DNA of 64,000 nt from Streptomyces nitrosporeus (GCF_008704555.1 NZ_CP023702.1:6424001-6488000), one strand, 5' to 3'; positions 32,533 through 42,333 are shown, counted from the stretch's first letter. Numbers and translations: made by a program. The notes: a model not told the origin generated them from the letters alone.

Positions 32533-35500
32533 CTGACACCGGCCAGATCCCGGGCGAGGGGCTGCCGGAGCACGCAGGCATGGTGGAGCAGCCGGGCGTC
32601 CCCGCCCCGGACGCGTACACCTTCCTCGATCCCTCCGAGCACGCCCCCGAGGACGACGACCTCCTGCTGATGCCCGCGCCCCAGGGCGCGTGGAGCGACG
32701 GACCGGCCGAGCAGGTGCCCGCGCAGGGCCAGGCCGCGGGCGGCGCGTACGGCGCGGGAGCCGCCGGCCTCGACGGGACACGGATCCCGGCACCGGCCGC
32801 GCAGGCCCCCGCCCAGGTCCCGGCGCACGCCGCCGCGGCCCCCGCGCCCGCCCGGCGCCCGCTGAGCCGGGGGCCCGTCGAGGCACCGTCGTACGGCGGC
32901 AACGCCACCGGCGGGGTCGTGCGTTCGCTGGCCGACCGAGGTCCGGCCGGTGCCCCGCAGAGCCCGGCGGCCGGGCGGCACGCGGGCCCGCCGACCACGG
33001 GCCCCGAATACCTCGACACCCCCGAGGTCCTCGCCGAGGCCCCGGTGCCGCAGGCGCGGCCGGAAAGCCTTCCGCCCCAGGGCGCGGCCCCGTGGACCAC
33101 GCAGGAGCCCGGCGCGGCGGTGGCGCAGGAGTCCGTACCGCAGCCGGAGCCCGTACCGCAGCCGGAGCCCGTACCGCAGACGGCCCAGGCTCCCGGGCCC
33201 GTACCCGCACCGGTCCCCGGACCCGAACAGGTGGACATCGCAGAAACGGTCGTCCCCGAGCCGGCGGCGGACGCCGCGGTCTCCGGGGTCTCCGAGGCCG
33301 AGACCCCCGTGTCCGCAGCCCCCGACACCGCGCCCGTCGCCCCCGCCGCGGAACAGCCGGCGCCGCAGGCGTCCGCGCCGGACCCGGCGGACAGCGGCGG
33401 AACACCGGCCGAAACGGCGGCCCCGGCCGACGGGACGCTCACGGGCGTGCCGGCCCAGGAGACCGGGACCATGGGCGGCCAGTTCGTCGCGGTGGAGGGC
33501 TCCGTGCCCTCCGGCGGGGACCTGGCGCCCACGCCCGCGCAGCCGGAGGCCGTCCAGACGGAAGCGGTTCACCCGGAGGCCGTCCGGGCCGAGGCCCAGC
33601 AGCCGTCCCGGGCCGTCGAGGCCCCGGCGGCCGTGCCCGGGCGGCAGGCGACCGTGCCGGCACCGCGGGCCGCGGAGCCCGCGCCGTTCGTCGAGGCCGC
33701 CGCGGCCCACGCCGCGGCCGCCCAGGCCGCGGAAGCACATGCCGCGGCCGTCCAGGCCGCAGGAGCCCAGGCCGCAGAAGCCCAGGCCCAGGCCGAGCCG
33801 GAGCAGCCGGCGGGGGAGCGGCAGCCCGAGCCCTCGCAGGCACCGGCACAGGAGGCCCCGGCCGCCGAGGCCCAGCAGCCCGGGACCCCGGCGACTCGGC
33901 CGGAACCGGCGGCGGACCCTCAGGCGCCCCAGGACGCACAGGCACCTCAGGAACCGCAGGCGCCCCAGGAACCGCAGGTGCCCCAGGACCCGCAGCCGGC
34001 GCAGGCTCCGGCCGCGGAGGCCGCCGTTCCCGTACCGGCGGAACAGCCGGCCGCCGACCCCGGCACCACGGCTCCCGACGCGACGGCTCCCGCGCCCGAG
34101 GAGGCCGGACCCGCCGGGGCCGCGCCCGAGGAGGCGGAGGCCGCCACCGGGGCCGCGCCCGCCGAGGAGCAGGTCGCGGAGCCCGCCGCCGATGACACCT
34201 CCGTGCCGGAGGCCGGTGCGGGGACCGCCCCGGAAGCCCCCGCCGAGGCACTCCCGGCGCACGCGCCCGAACCCGCGAACGCGCCCGAACCCGGAACCGC
34301 GGACGCTCCCGAAGCCCCCGCAGCCGAGGAGGCCCCCGCAGCCGGGGAGACTCCGGCAGCCGGGGAGGCTCCCACCCCCGAAGAGGCTCCCGCGGGCCTG
34401 CCGGACGACGAGGCGGCCACCACCGAGGACGTCCCCTTCACCCCGCCGGCCCCCGGTTACGACGACGCCGAGCGGGAGGCCGTGCTCCGTGTCATGCGTG
34501 AGCGCCGCGACATCCGCAACGGCTTCCGCAGCGACCCCATCCCGCACGAGGTGCTGCTGCGGGTGCTGGAGGCGGCGCACACCGCGCCGAGCGTCGGACA
34601 CTCCCAGCCCTGGGACTTCGTCGTCATCCGCTCCGCCGAGACCCGCCGCGCCATGCACGAACTGGCCCAGCGTCAGCGCGACGCCTACGCCAAGTCGCTG
34701 CCCAAGGCCCGGGCCAAGCAGTTCAAGGAACTGAAGATCGAGGCCATCCTCGACACCCCCGTGAACATCGTCGTCACGGCCGACCCCACCCGCGGTGGCC
34801 GCCACACGCTCGGCCGCCACACCCAGCCGCAGATGGCCCCGTACTCCTCGGCGCTCGCCGTCGAGAACCTCTGGCTGGCGGCCCGCGCCGAGGGCCTCGG
34901 CGTCGGCTGGGTGAGCTTCTTCGACGAGCGGGAGATGGTCCGCGCGCTGGGCCTGCCCGAGCACCTCGAGGTCGTCGCCTACCTCTGCGTCGGCTACGTC
35001 GACGAGTTCCCGGACGAGCCCGAGCTGATGCAGGCGGGCTGGTCCAAGCGCCGCCCGCTGTCCTGGGTCGTCCACGAGGAGACGTACGGCCGCCGGGCCC
35101 TGCCCGGGGAGGCCCCGCACGACCTGTTGCAGGAGACCATCTCCAACATCCGCCCGCTGGACGCCAAGGCGCTCGGCGAGGCGTGGGAACGCCAGAAGCG
35201 GATGACGAAGCCGGCCGGCGCCCTCGGCATGCTGGAGATCATCTCCGCCCAGCTGTCCGGGCTCTCCCGGATCTGCCCGCCGCCGGTCCCCGAGCCCGCG
35301 GCGGTCGCGGTCTTCGCCGGGGACCACGGGGTGCACGCCCAGGGGGTCACGGCGTGGCCGCAGGAGGTCACCGGCCAGATGGTCGCCAACTTCCTGAGCG
35401 GCGGCGCCGTCTGCAACGCCTTCGCCGCACAGGTGGGGGCCGAGGTCTGCGTCGTCGACGTCGGTGTCGCGACCGACCTGCCGGCGTCCCCCGGACTGCT

Positions 35501-36173
35501 TCCCCGCAAGGTCCGCCCCGGCACGGCCGACTTCACCACCGGGCCGGCCATGACCCGCGAGGAGGTGCTCGCCGCGATCGAGGTCGGCATCGAGACCGCC
35601 CGCGACCTGGTCTCCGCAGGCAACAAGGCACTGCTCACCGGTGAGATGGGCATCGCCAACACCACCGCGTCGGCCGCGCTGATCTGCGTGTACACCGGTA
35701 TGGACCCGGCCGAGGTCACCGGGCGGGGCACCGGCATCAACGACGAGATGCACGCCCGCAAGGTGGACGTGGTCCGCCGGGCCCTGGACCTCCACCGGCC
35801 GGACGCCACCGACCCGATCGGCGTGCTGGCCGCGGTCGGCGGCCTGGAACACGCGGCGATGGCGGGCTTCCTCCTCGGAGGAGCCTCCCTGCGCACGCCG
35901 GTGATCCTGGACGGCGTGAGCGCCGGCGCCGCGGCCCTGGTCGCCCGGGCGATCGCCCCGGAGGCCCTGGCCGCCTGCATCGCCGGCCACCGCAGCGCCG
36001 AACCCGGCCATGTGGCGGCCCTGAACAAGCTGGGACTGCGCCCGCTGGTCGACCTGGACCTGCGGCTCGGCGAGGGCACCGGGGCCCTGCTGGCGCTTCC
36101 CATCGTGCAGAGCGCGGCGCGCGCCATGCACGAGGTCGCCACGTTCGACTCGGCGGGCGTGACGGAGAAGTAG
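32529..36173 (+). CDS. cobT: BluB-CobT fusion with a long low-complexity N-terminal region
   Basis: The 1214-residue product has three parts. Residues 1-about 640 are Ala/Pro/Glu/Gln-rich and disordered, with short repeats such as PQPEPVPQPEPVPQ and PQEPQAPQEPQ. Residues about 645-865 are a BluB-type nitroreductase (RRDIRNGFRSDPIPHEVLLRVLEAAHTAPSVGHSQPWDFV, in part) that makes dimethylbenzimidazole from FMNH2. Residues about 868-1214 are CobT (nicotinate-nucleotide-dimethylbenzimidazole phosphoribosyltransferase: AVFAGDHGVHAQGVTAWPQEVT, GEMGIANTTASAAL, GRGTGIN). The fusion would make and activate the lower ligand of B12. The long front part is exceptional for either enzyme. Confidence 0.92.
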   Translation: MTDTGQIPGEGLPEHAGMVEQPGVPAPDAYTFLDPSEHAPEDDDLLLMPAPQGAWSDGPAEQVPAQGQAAGGAYGAGAAGLDGTRIPAPAAQAPAQVPAHAAAAPAPARRPLSRGPVEAPSYGGNATGGVVRSLADRGPAGAPQSPAAGRHAGPPTTGPEYLDTPEVLAEAPVPQARPESLPPQGAAPWTTQEPGAAVAQESVPQPEPVPQPEPVPQTAQAPGPVPAPVPGPEQVDIAETVVPEPAADAAVSGVSEAETPVSAAPDTAPVAPAAEQPAPQASAPDPADSGGTPAETAAPADGTLTGVPAQETGTMGGQFVAVEGSVPSGGDLAPTPAQPEAVQTEAVHPEAVRAEAQQPSRAVEAPAAVPGRQATVPAPRAAEPAPFVEAAAAHAAAAQAAEAHAAAVQAAGAQAAEAQAQAEPEQPAGERQPEPSQAPAQEAPAAEAQQPGTPATRPEPAADPQAPQDAQAPQEPQAPQEPQVPQDPQPAQAPAAEAAVPVPAEQPAADPGTTAPDATAPAPEEAGPAGAAPEEAEAATGAAPAEEQVAEPAADDTSVPEAGAGTAPEAPAEALPAHAPEPANAPEPGTADAPEAPAAEEAPAAGETPAAGEAPTPEEAPAGLPDDEAATTEDVPFTPPAPGYDDAEREAVLRVMRERRDIRNGFRSDPIPHEVLLRVLEAAHTAPSVGHSQPWDFVVIRSAETRRAMHELAQRQRDAYAKSLPKARAKQFKELKIEAILDTPVNIVVTADPTRGGRHTLGRHTQPQMAPYSSALAVENLWLAARAEGLGVGWVSFFDEREMVRALGLPEHLEVVAYLCVGYVDEFPDEPELMQAGWSKRRPLSWVVHEETYGRRALPGEAPHDLLQETISNIRPLDAKALGEAWERQKRMTKPAGALGMLEIISAQLSGLSRICPPPVPEPAAVAVFAGDHGVHAQGVTAWPQEVTGQMVANFLSGGAVCNAFAAQVGAEVCVVDVGVATDLPASPGLLPRKVRPGTADFTTGPAMTREEVLAAIEVGIETARDLVSAGNKALLTGEMGIANTTASAALICVYTGMDPAEVTGRGTGINDEMHARKVDVVRRALDLHRPDATDPIGVLAAVGGLEHAAMAGFLLGGASLRTPVILDGVSAGAAALVARAIAPEALAACIAGHRSAEPGHVAALNKLGLRPLVDLDLRLGEGTGALLALPIVQSAARAMHEVATFDSAGVTEK

Positions 36174-36178
36174 CCGTA

Positions 36179-36208
36179 CGGGTGCCCCGGTCCCGGCCGG
36201 GGCACCCG
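36179..36208 (+). terminator. Terminator after cobT
   Basis: CGGGTGCCCCGG and CCGGGGCACCCG form a perfect 12-bp stem with a 6-base loop, beginning 6 bases after the cobT stop. It separates cobT from cysG. Confidence 0.8.
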
Positions 36209-36369
36209 CCGCTCCGAAAGGGGCCCGCACCACCACCCCGTATCGTGGTCCCACCCGCACCGCCCCGGCGCCGCGGACCGGCCCGCACCGCACCGCCTCA
36301 TGTCACCGCCGCTCCACCGCCGCAGCGGCCCGCAGCACACAGCCACCCTGCACGAGGAGCCGTACGACC

Positions 36370-37611
36370 ATGGCCGAGTACGACGATCACCCCGCCTACC
36401 CCGTCGGACTGCGCCTGACCGGTCGCCGCGTCGTCGTCGTGGGCGGTGGCCAGGTCGCGCAGCGGCGGCTTCCCGCTCTCATCGCGGCCGGGGCGGACAT
36501 CACCCTGGTCTCTCCGTCCGCCACACCCTCGGTCGAGGCGATGGCCGAGGCCGGCGAGATCCGCTGGGAGCGCCGCCGCTACCGGGACGGCGACCTCGCC
36601 GACACCTGGTACGCCCTGATCGCGACCACCGACGCCGTCGCCAACGACGCCGCGTCCGCCGAGGCCGAACGCTCCCGCACCTGGTGCGTCCGCAGCGACG
36701 ACGCGGAGGCCGCGACCGCCTGGACACCGGCCACCGGCCGCAGTGAAGGCATCACCGTCGCCGTCCTCACCACCACCTCGCACGGCCGCGACCCCCGCCA
36801 CTCCGCGGCCGTCCGGGACGCCATAGTCGAGGGCCTGCGCGACGGCACCCTCGCGGCCCCGCACCACCGCACCCGCGCCCCGGGCGTCGCCCTGGTGGGC
36901 GGCGGCCCCGGTGACCCCGACCTGATCACCGTCCGGGGCCGCCGCCTCCTCGCCGAGGCCGACGTGGTCATCGCCGACCGGCTCGGCCCCCGCGACCTGC
37001 TCGACGAACTGCCCCCGCACGTCGAGGTGATCGACGCGGCGAAGATCCCGTACGGCCGCTACATGGCCCAGGAGGCCATCAACCAGGCGCTGATCGACCA
37101 CGCCAAGGCGGGCAAGGCCGTCGTCCGGCTCAAGGGCGGCGACCCCTTCGTCTTCGGCCGTGGCATGGAGGAGGCCCAGGCGCTGGCCGCCGAGGGCATC
37201 GCCTGCACCGTCGTCCCCGGCATCTCCAGCACCATCTCCGTGCCGGGAGCCGCCGGTATCCCCGTCACCCACCGGGGGGTGGCCCACGAGTTCACCGTGG
37301 TCAGCGGCCATGTCGCACCCGACGACCCGCGCTCGCTGGTCGACTGGGAGGCGCTCGCCCGGCTGCGGGGCACCCTGGTCCTGCTGATGGCCGTGGACAA
37401 GATCGGCGCCATCGCCCGCGCGCTCATCGGCCACGGCAAGTCCCCCGACACCCCGGTCGCCCTGGTCCAGGAAGGAACGACCGCCGCCCAGCGCAGGGTC
37501 GACGCGACCCTCGCGACCGTGGGGGACAAGGCCGTCGCCGAAGAGGTACGCCCGCCCGCGGTGATCATCATCGGCGACGTCGTGGGAGTGGGCGTCGGCC
37601 CCCTGGCCTGA
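36370..37611 (+). CDS. cysG: Sirohaem synthase: precorrin-2 dehydrogenase fused to uroporphyrinogen-III C-methyltransferase
   Basis: In the 413-residue product residues 1-about 150 are the NAD-dependent dehydrogenase/ferrochelatase part (LTGRRVVVVGGGQVAQRRLPALIAAGADITLV in part). Residues about 168-413 are the SAM-dependent methylase (VALVGGGPGDPDLITVRGRRLL, VVRLKGGDPFVFGRG, VVPGISSTISVPGAAGIPVTHR in part). It makes precorrin-2 for cobalamin and sirohaem. It serves both the nearby cob genes and sulfite/nitrite reductases. The methylase half carries all SUMT signatures. Confidence 0.95.
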   Translation: MAEYDDHPAYPVGLRLTGRRVVVVGGGQVAQRRLPALIAAGADITLVSPSATPSVEAMAEAGEIRWERRRYRDGDLADTWYALIATTDAVANDAASAEAERSRTWCVRSDDAEAATAWTPATGRSEGITVAVLTTTSHGRDPRHSAAVRDAIVEGLRDGTLAAPHHRTRAPGVALVGGGPGDPDLITVRGRRLLAEADVVIADRLGPRDLLDELPPHVEVIDAAKIPYGRYMAQEAINQALIDHAKAGKAVVRLKGGDPFVFGRGMEEAQALAAEGIACTVVPGISSTISVPGAAGIPVTHRGVAHEFTVVSGHVAPDDPRSLVDWEALARLRGTLVLLMAVDKIGAIARALIGHGKSPDTPVALVQEGTTAAQRRVDATLATVGDKAVAEEVRPPAVIIIGDVVGVGVGPLA

Positions 37612-37741
37612 CCCCGGTTCCGCCCCCGGCACTGGAACCCCCCGGCCCGCCCCGGCGCGGGTCCGGGGCCGGGCGGCCCCGGGCCCGGACACACCCCCAC
37701 CCCGCCCGCACACCCCCCGCACGGACAAGGCAGTACGACCC

Positions 37742-38566
37742 GTGGCTGAACTCCTCACCGTCGACGACCCCGACGACCCCCGCCTGGCCGACTACACCGG
37801 CCTGACCGACGTCGAGCTCCGACGCCGCCGCGAGCCCGCCGAAGGCCTCTTCATCGCCGAGGGCGAGAAGGTCATCAGACGCGCCAGGAACGCCGGGTAC
37901 GAGATGCGCTCCATGATGCTGAGCGCCAAGTGGTTCGACGTGATGCGCGACGTGATCGACGAGGAGAGCGCCCCGGTCTACGCGGTCACACCGGAACTCG
38001 CCGAACGCGTCACCGGCTACCACGTGCACCGCGGTGCCCTGGCCGCCATGGCACGCCGGCCGCTGCCCCCCGTCGCCGGCCTGCTGGCCCCCGCGACCGG
38101 CGAGGTCCGCCGGGTCGCCGTCTTCGAGGACATCGTCGACCACGCCAACCTGGGCGCCGCCTTCCGCAACGCGGCCGCGCTCGGTGTCGACGCCGTCCTG
38201 CTCACCCCGCGCTGCGCCGACCCGCTCTACCGGCGGGCGGTCAAGGTGTCGATGGGCTCCGTCTTCCACGTGCCCTGGACCCGGCTGGAGTCCTGGCCGC
38301 AGGACATCGGACTGCTCCGCGAGGCCGGCTTCACCACCGCGGCACTCTGCCTCAGCGACCGGTCCATCACCCTCGACGAACTCGTCGCCCGCCGGTACGG
38401 CAGGCTCGCCCTCGTCTTCGGCACCGAGGGCGACGGGCTCACCGACCGGGCACTCGCCGCCGCCGACACCCACGTCCGCATCCCGATGGACGCCGGGGTG
38501 GACTCCCTCAACGTCGCCGCGGCCTCGGCCGTCGCCTTCTACGCGACGAGGGCCGGCGCACCCTGA
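37742..38566 (+). CDS. SpoU/TrmH-family RNA 2'-O-methyltransferase
   Basis: The 274-residue product has an N-terminal substrate-binding region (EGLFIAEGEKVIRRARNAGYEMRSMML, in part) and a C-terminal knotted SPOUT domain with the three motifs: VFEDIVDHANLGAAFRNAAALG, LALVFGTEGDGLTDRAL and IPMDAGVDSLNVAAASAVAFY. It methylates a ribose of rRNA or tRNA using SAM. It starts with GTG and follows cysG by 130 bases. The RNA target cannot be read. Confidence 0.92.
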   Translation: MAELLTVDDPDDPRLADYTGLTDVELRRRREPAEGLFIAEGEKVIRRARNAGYEMRSMMLSAKWFDVMRDVIDEESAPVYAVTPELAERVTGYHVHRGALAAMARRPLPPVAGLLAPATGEVRRVAVFEDIVDHANLGAAFRNAAALGVDAVLLTPRCADPLYRRAVKVSMGSVFHVPWTRLESWPQDIGLLREAGFTTAALCLSDRSITLDELVARRYGRLALVFGTEGDGLTDRALAAADTHVRIPMDAGVDSLNVAAASAVAFYATRAGAP

Positions 38567-38626
38567 ACCCCGGGCACGGCCCCTGACCGTACGCACCGGG
38601 CCCCGCCGCCGTGGGCGGACGGCGGG

Positions 38627-39976
38627 CTACCCCCCGGACCGGCCCTGGACCCGCTCCTCGTACGCCGGGGCGGCCGCCGCCGGACCCCGGTCCGCCCCCG
38701 TACCGCCCATCCCGCGCGCCGGCCCCTGGCAGCCCTGGGCAGCCGCGATCCCCAGCGCCATCAGCAACGTCACCACGACGAACACCACGAGCCGCTGACG
38801 CAGCAGCCGCGGATTGGCGGGACGCCGCTTCCCGGCCCTGCCCGCCGACGTCGTCCGCACGCCGGGCCGTACACCCGGCCGGCTCTTCGCACCGCCCGCC
38901 CCACCCGTGCCCGGCGGACGCTGCCCGGAACGCGAACCACCGCCCCGCGCCGCCTGCGGCCGCGACCCACCGGTACGGGAGGACGCCCCCGACCGGGACA
39001 CCGCAGGCCGCCGGGAGGGGGAGCGCTGCGCCGGAGCGGACCCGCCCTCGGACCGCCTGGTCTGCTGCTCGGTGTACGGGCCGTCCAGCCGGCCGGTCGG
39101 CCGGTCCAGCTCCTGCTCCCCGCGCTGGGCGGGAGGCCGGCGCTCATGGAGCCCCTGGGCCTCGCGCGCCGCGATCTCCTTGAGCCGCATGGACAGCTGC
39201 AGAGTGCTCGGCCGGTCCTCGGGGTCCTTCGCCAGACAGGCCCGCACCAGAGGGGCGAGCGCGTCGTGCACCTCCAGCAGATGCGGCTCCTCGTGCACCA
39301 CGCGGTACAGCATCACCTCGGAACTGCCGTGCCCGAAAGGCGAGTCGGCCATCGCCGCGTACGCCAGCGTGGCGCCCAGCGAGAACACGTCCGTGGCCGG
39401 GGTCACCGCCGCGCCGCGCACCTGCTCCGGCGCCAGGAAACCGGGGGAGCCGACGGCGGTACCGACATGGGTGAGGGTGCTCGCCCCGGTCGCCCAGGCG
39501 ATACCGAAGTCGATGATGCGCGGGCCCTTGGGGGAGAGCAGGATGTTCGAGGGCTTCAGGTCCCGGTGGACGACACCGGCCTCGTGCACCGCGACGAGCC
39601 CCTCGGAGAGGGCCGCCCCGATCGAGGCCACCTCGGAGGCCGCCAGCGGCCCCTCCTCCGCGACCTTGTCGTGCAGCGAGGGCCCGGGGACGTACTGCGT
39701 CGCGAACCACGGGCGGTCCGCCTCCAGGTCGGCGGCCACCAGCCGGGCCGTGCACCCGCCCCGGATGCGCCGGGCAGCGGACACCTCCCGCGCGAAACGC
39801 GAACGGAACTCCTGGTCCTCCGCGAGATCCGGCCGGATCACCTTCAGGGCCACCCGCTGACCACGCCGGTCGGACCCCAGATAGACGACACCCATGCCGC
39901 CCGCGCCGAGCCGCCGGTGCAGTCTGAACGAGCCGACGACACGCGGGTCCTCGCGCCGGAGCCGCATCATCGCCAT
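38627..39976 (-). CDS. Membrane-anchored Ser/Thr protein kinase (PknB-like)
   Basis: The 449-residue product starts with a kinase domain (residues about 15-280): GAGGMGVVY (P-loop, 25-33), VALKVI with Lys45, HRDLKPSNILL (137-147), DFG (156-158), GSPGFLAPEQ and DVFSLGATLAYA. A Gly/Arg/Ser-rich disordered stretch follows. Next come one membrane helix (about 394-413, VVFVVVTLLMALGIAAA) and a short outside tail, without PASTA repeats. The ATG at 39976 is chosen because the frame upstream is non-coding. It converges on the SpoU gene. Confidence 0.9.
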   Translation of the reverse strand: MAMMRLRREDPRVVGSFRLHRRLGAGGMGVVYLGSDRRGQRVALKVIRPDLAEDQEFRSRFAREVSAARRIRGGCTARLVAADLEADRPWFATQYVPGPSLHDKVAEEGPLAASEVASIGAALSEGLVAVHEAGVVHRDLKPSNILLSPKGPRIIDFGIAWATGASTLTHVGTAVGSPGFLAPEQVRGAAVTPATDVFSLGATLAYAAMADSPFGHGSSEVMLYRVVHEEPHLLEVHDALAPLVRACLAKDPEDRPSTLQLSMRLKEIAAREAQGLHERRPPAQRGEQELDRPTGRLDGPYTEQQTRRSEGGSAPAQRSPSRRPAVSRSGASSRTGGSRPQAARGGGSRSGQRPPGTGGAGGAKSRPGVRPGVRTTSAGRAGKRRPANPRLLRQRLVVFVVVTLLMALGIAAAQGCQGPARGMGGTGADRGPAAAAPAYEERVQGRSGG

Positions 39977-40182
39977 CGTCTGCCCATCCCCGCTGCCTGG
40001 TCCGCCTGACGAGGCACAGCTTACGTACCCGTGGCGCGGCGCGCTCTCAGGCCGCGCCCTCGTCCCGCAATCGATTGTCAGTGCCCGATGAGACGATTGA
40101 GCGGTGGTCAGGAAGCCGGAGATCCAGGCTTCGTGACCCGTGCGAGATCTCAACGGACCATCGCAGAAGGGGGCTTGGATCG

Positions 40183-40440
40183 ATGAAGGGTGACCGGGTC
40201 GAGATAGTCGTGGACGCGGGGGACACCACCCGCACCTACGAGGTGGTGGCCTCCAGGGCGGGCCGCCGCGTGGAGACCGCCGTCCGCCGGGGCGTGGTGG
40301 AAGTGAGTGAAGTCACCAGGAGCGGGTCCGTCGTCCGCACCGCCCGTTTCATGGCGACCAGGGTGCTGGCCCTGGTCGAGCAGCCGGTCCCCCGGGTGGA
40401 CGCCTCCGAGCGTCCCCTCGGGGAAGACCCCAAGGCATAG
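40183..40440 (+). CDS. Conserved hypothetical small protein
   Basis: The 85-residue product (MKGDRVEIVVDAGDTTRTYEVVASR at the start, shown in part) is predicted to be mostly beta strands with an alternating charge pattern. It ends in an acidic, flexible tail. No membrane segment or catalytic motif is visible. The ATG follows AAGGGGGC. The frame upstream could add 36 residues that look non-coding. It is divergent from the kinase gene; a functional link is possible but unproven. Confidence 0.65.
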   Translation: MKGDRVEIVVDAGDTTRTYEVVASRAGRRVETAVRRGVVEVSEVTRSGSVVRTARFMATRVLALVEQPVPRVDASERPLGEDPKA

Positions 40441-40627
40441 CGCCTCGTCTCCACCCAGGGGAGTACTCCCCCGGGGGCGGGCTCATCCTCCGGGAGGCCC
40501 GCCAATCGGTACGCGGGCATGACGCCGAGCCGTCCCCGCGTCCCTAGTGTTGAGGTCAAGCGGCGGGTGTGGAACTCGTCCCCCGAGGCAGACGCCCGCC
40601 GCTCCGGAACGGTCAGGGAGAGGAACC

Positions 40628-40834
40628 ATGGCGGACACGGCTACGCGGACCATGATCCGCACGCGAGGCCGCCGGGCGTACGCGACAACCGGCGCACGCC
40701 CGTCCGGCCGTCGCCACCCGGTGGTGGCGACCGCCATGGTGCTCCCCCTGGCGGCCCTGCTCGTCGTCGTCTTCGGCGGCTGGGAAGCAGTGGTCACACA
40801 GGCGTCGTCCGTGGGCGTGATGCTGGGGCGCTGA
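40628..40834 (+). CDS. Small single-TM membrane protein
   Basis: The 68-residue product has a basic N-terminal half (residues 1-33, many Arg) and one membrane helix (about 34-55, VVATAMVLPLAALLVVVFGGW), ending in a short outside tail. AGGGAGAGG lies before the ATG. By the positive-inside rule the N-terminus stays in the cytoplasm. I do not recognise the family; the function is unknown. Confidence 0.65.
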   Translation: MADTATRTMIRTRGRRAYATTGARPSGRRHPVVATAMVLPLAALLVVVFGGWEAVVTQASSVGVMLGR

Positions 40835-41331
40835 GCGGCGCCCCGGGTCCGGAAGAGCGGTCCGGACCGGGACATCCGGCCGAACAACCCCGTGGGGACG
40901 GGGGTGCGGCGGACGGCAGCGTTTGCCCGGCCAGCTGGGGAGCTGGCCGGGCATCGCGCTGCCCGGAACCGTTCCGGCCGCCCCGGCTCCCGCCCCCGGC
41001 ACCCCACCGCCCGCCTCGGCCTCCCACCGCCCGCGGTGCCCGCCCGGCCCCTCCCACCACCCGCGGTGCCCGCCCCGAGCCGGACCCGTCCCTCGCGCCC
41101 GGCCGTCACGTACGGCAGAACGGGACCGCCCCGGCCCACGGCCTCCCGCCCGCCCGCCCATCCGCCTCCCGCCCGCCGTGCCCGCCCGCGTACGCTCGTC
41201 GCCGTACCGGCGGACCCGCGCCGCACCGGCCCCCGCCGCGGGGCCACCGGGAGCCGGTGCCCGCCGGACCCCGGAGCGGCAGCGGACCGCGGGAGCACGT
41301 GCGGGCACCGGACGACCACCGGGGGAGGACC
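40835..41331. other. 497-bp intergenic region
   Basis: After the terminator at 40924-40953 the sequence is a C-rich low-complexity tract with a 30-bp direct repeat (41021-41050 and 41051-41080, sharing CCGCGGTGCCCGCCC). Translations in all frames are Pro/Arg/Ala nonsense. No promoter is evident before the phosphotransferase. Confidence 0.6.
40924..40953 (+). terminator. Terminator after the small membrane protein gene
   Basis: TGCCCGGCCAGCT and AGCTGGCCGGGCA form a perfect 13-bp stem around a GGGG loop, 90 bases after the stop. Confidence 0.8.
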
Positions 41332-42333
41332 ATGACGACGACCATGTCCGCCGTCCAGGCACTGGGCGAGGCGGCACACCGGGGCGCCCACGCCCCCACG
41401 GCCCCCTGCGACTGCGGGCCTCCCCGGGTCCTGGCCGACCGGCCCGACGGCACAGTGGTCCGGAGCGGCCCCGTGGTGGCCAAGGCGCACGCCCCGGACA
41501 CCGACGTCCCGGGCCTCCGCGCCCGCCTGGCCCTGGCCGGATCCCCCCGTCTGGCGGGCGTCCTGCTGCCCCCGCTCGGCCCCGCCCCCGCCCCCGCCCC
41601 CCGGGCAGGCGGCACCCCGGACACGCCCCCCGCCGCCCTCCACGACCGCGTCGTGAGCCTCTGGCCCTACGGCCTGCCCGTCGACCCGGCGGACCCCGGC
41701 GCCGCCCCCTGGGAGGAGGCAGCCGCCCTGCTGGCCCGGCTGCACCGCACCCGGCCCCCGCACCCCCTCCCGCCGATGCGGGGCCCCGCCAAGGCCGCCC
41801 GGGCCGTCGCCCGCATGCGGACGGCCCGCCCGGCCCCGGACCCGGCCACCGGAGCCGTCCTCGCGGCCTGGGAAGGGCTGCCCGCCTGGGCCCGCGGCCA
41901 GGGCCCGTTCCCCCCGCACCGGTCCGGCTTCCTCTGCCACGGCGACCTCCACCTCGGCCAGCTCGTCCGGCACCCGGCACCGGACGGCCCCTGGCTGCTC
42001 ATCGACGTGGACGACACCGGCCTCGGCGACCCCGCCTGGGACCTCGCGCGCCCCGCCGCCTGGTACGCGGCGGGACTGCTGGACCCCGGGACCTGGCTGC
42101 GCTTCCTGGACGCCTACCGGACCGAAGGCGGCCCGGCCGTACGGCCCCACGGCGACCCCTGGCCCGGACTCGACGTCCCCGCGCGCGCCCTCACCGTGCA
42201 GACGGCCGCACTCGCCCTGGCCAAGTCGGCGGCGGAACAACGCGATCCGGACGAGGTGGAACAGCTGATGATCGACGCGTGCGCCCGAATCGCGGGCCTC
42301 CCAGCCGAGTTGGCGGGGGAACACACGTCGTAG
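41332..42333 (+). CDS. Aminoglycoside-phosphotransferase-like kinase
   Basis: The 333-residue product shows the APH/choline-kinase catalytic core: FLCHGDLHLGQLV (Brenner-type motif with the catalytic Asp) and LLIDVDDTGLGDPAWDLARPA (metal-binding Asp motif). A phosphate-binding Lys is present in the N-lobe strand VVAKAHAP. GGGGGAGG precedes the ATG. The family phosphorylates small molecules such as aminoglycosides, choline or homoserine; the substrate here is unknown. A Pro-rich stretch in the middle (about residues 80-105) looks like an insertion. Confidence 0.82.
   Translation: MTTTMSAVQALGEAAHRGAHAPTAPCDCGPPRVLADRPDGTVVRSGPVVAKAHAPDTDVPGLRARLALAGSPRLAGVLLPPLGPAPAPAPRAGGTPDTPPAALHDRVVSLWPYGLPVDPADPGAAPWEEAAALLARLHRTRPPHPLPPMRGPAKAARAVARMRTARPAPDPATGAVLAAWEGLPAWARGQGPFPPHRSGFLCHGDLHLGQLVRHPAPDGPWLLIDVDDTGLGDPAWDLARPAAWYAAGLLDPGTWLRFLDAYRTEGGPAVRPHGDPWPGLDVPARALTVQTAALALAKSAAEQRDPDEVEQLMIDACARIAGLPAELAGEHTS

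Noticed and set aside
32016..36293. A 1425-codon open frame antisense to cobL/cobT
   Set aside because: It mirrors the real genes; its composition (Gly/Arg/Val-rich, no motif) is the usual consequence of high GC at third positions, and the sense frame encodes recognisable BluB and CobT domains.
40068..40077. CAATCGATTG palindrome upstream of the kinase as an operator
   Set aside because: Ten bases of simple palindrome in a 206-base spacer can arise by chance, and no promoter is aligned to it.
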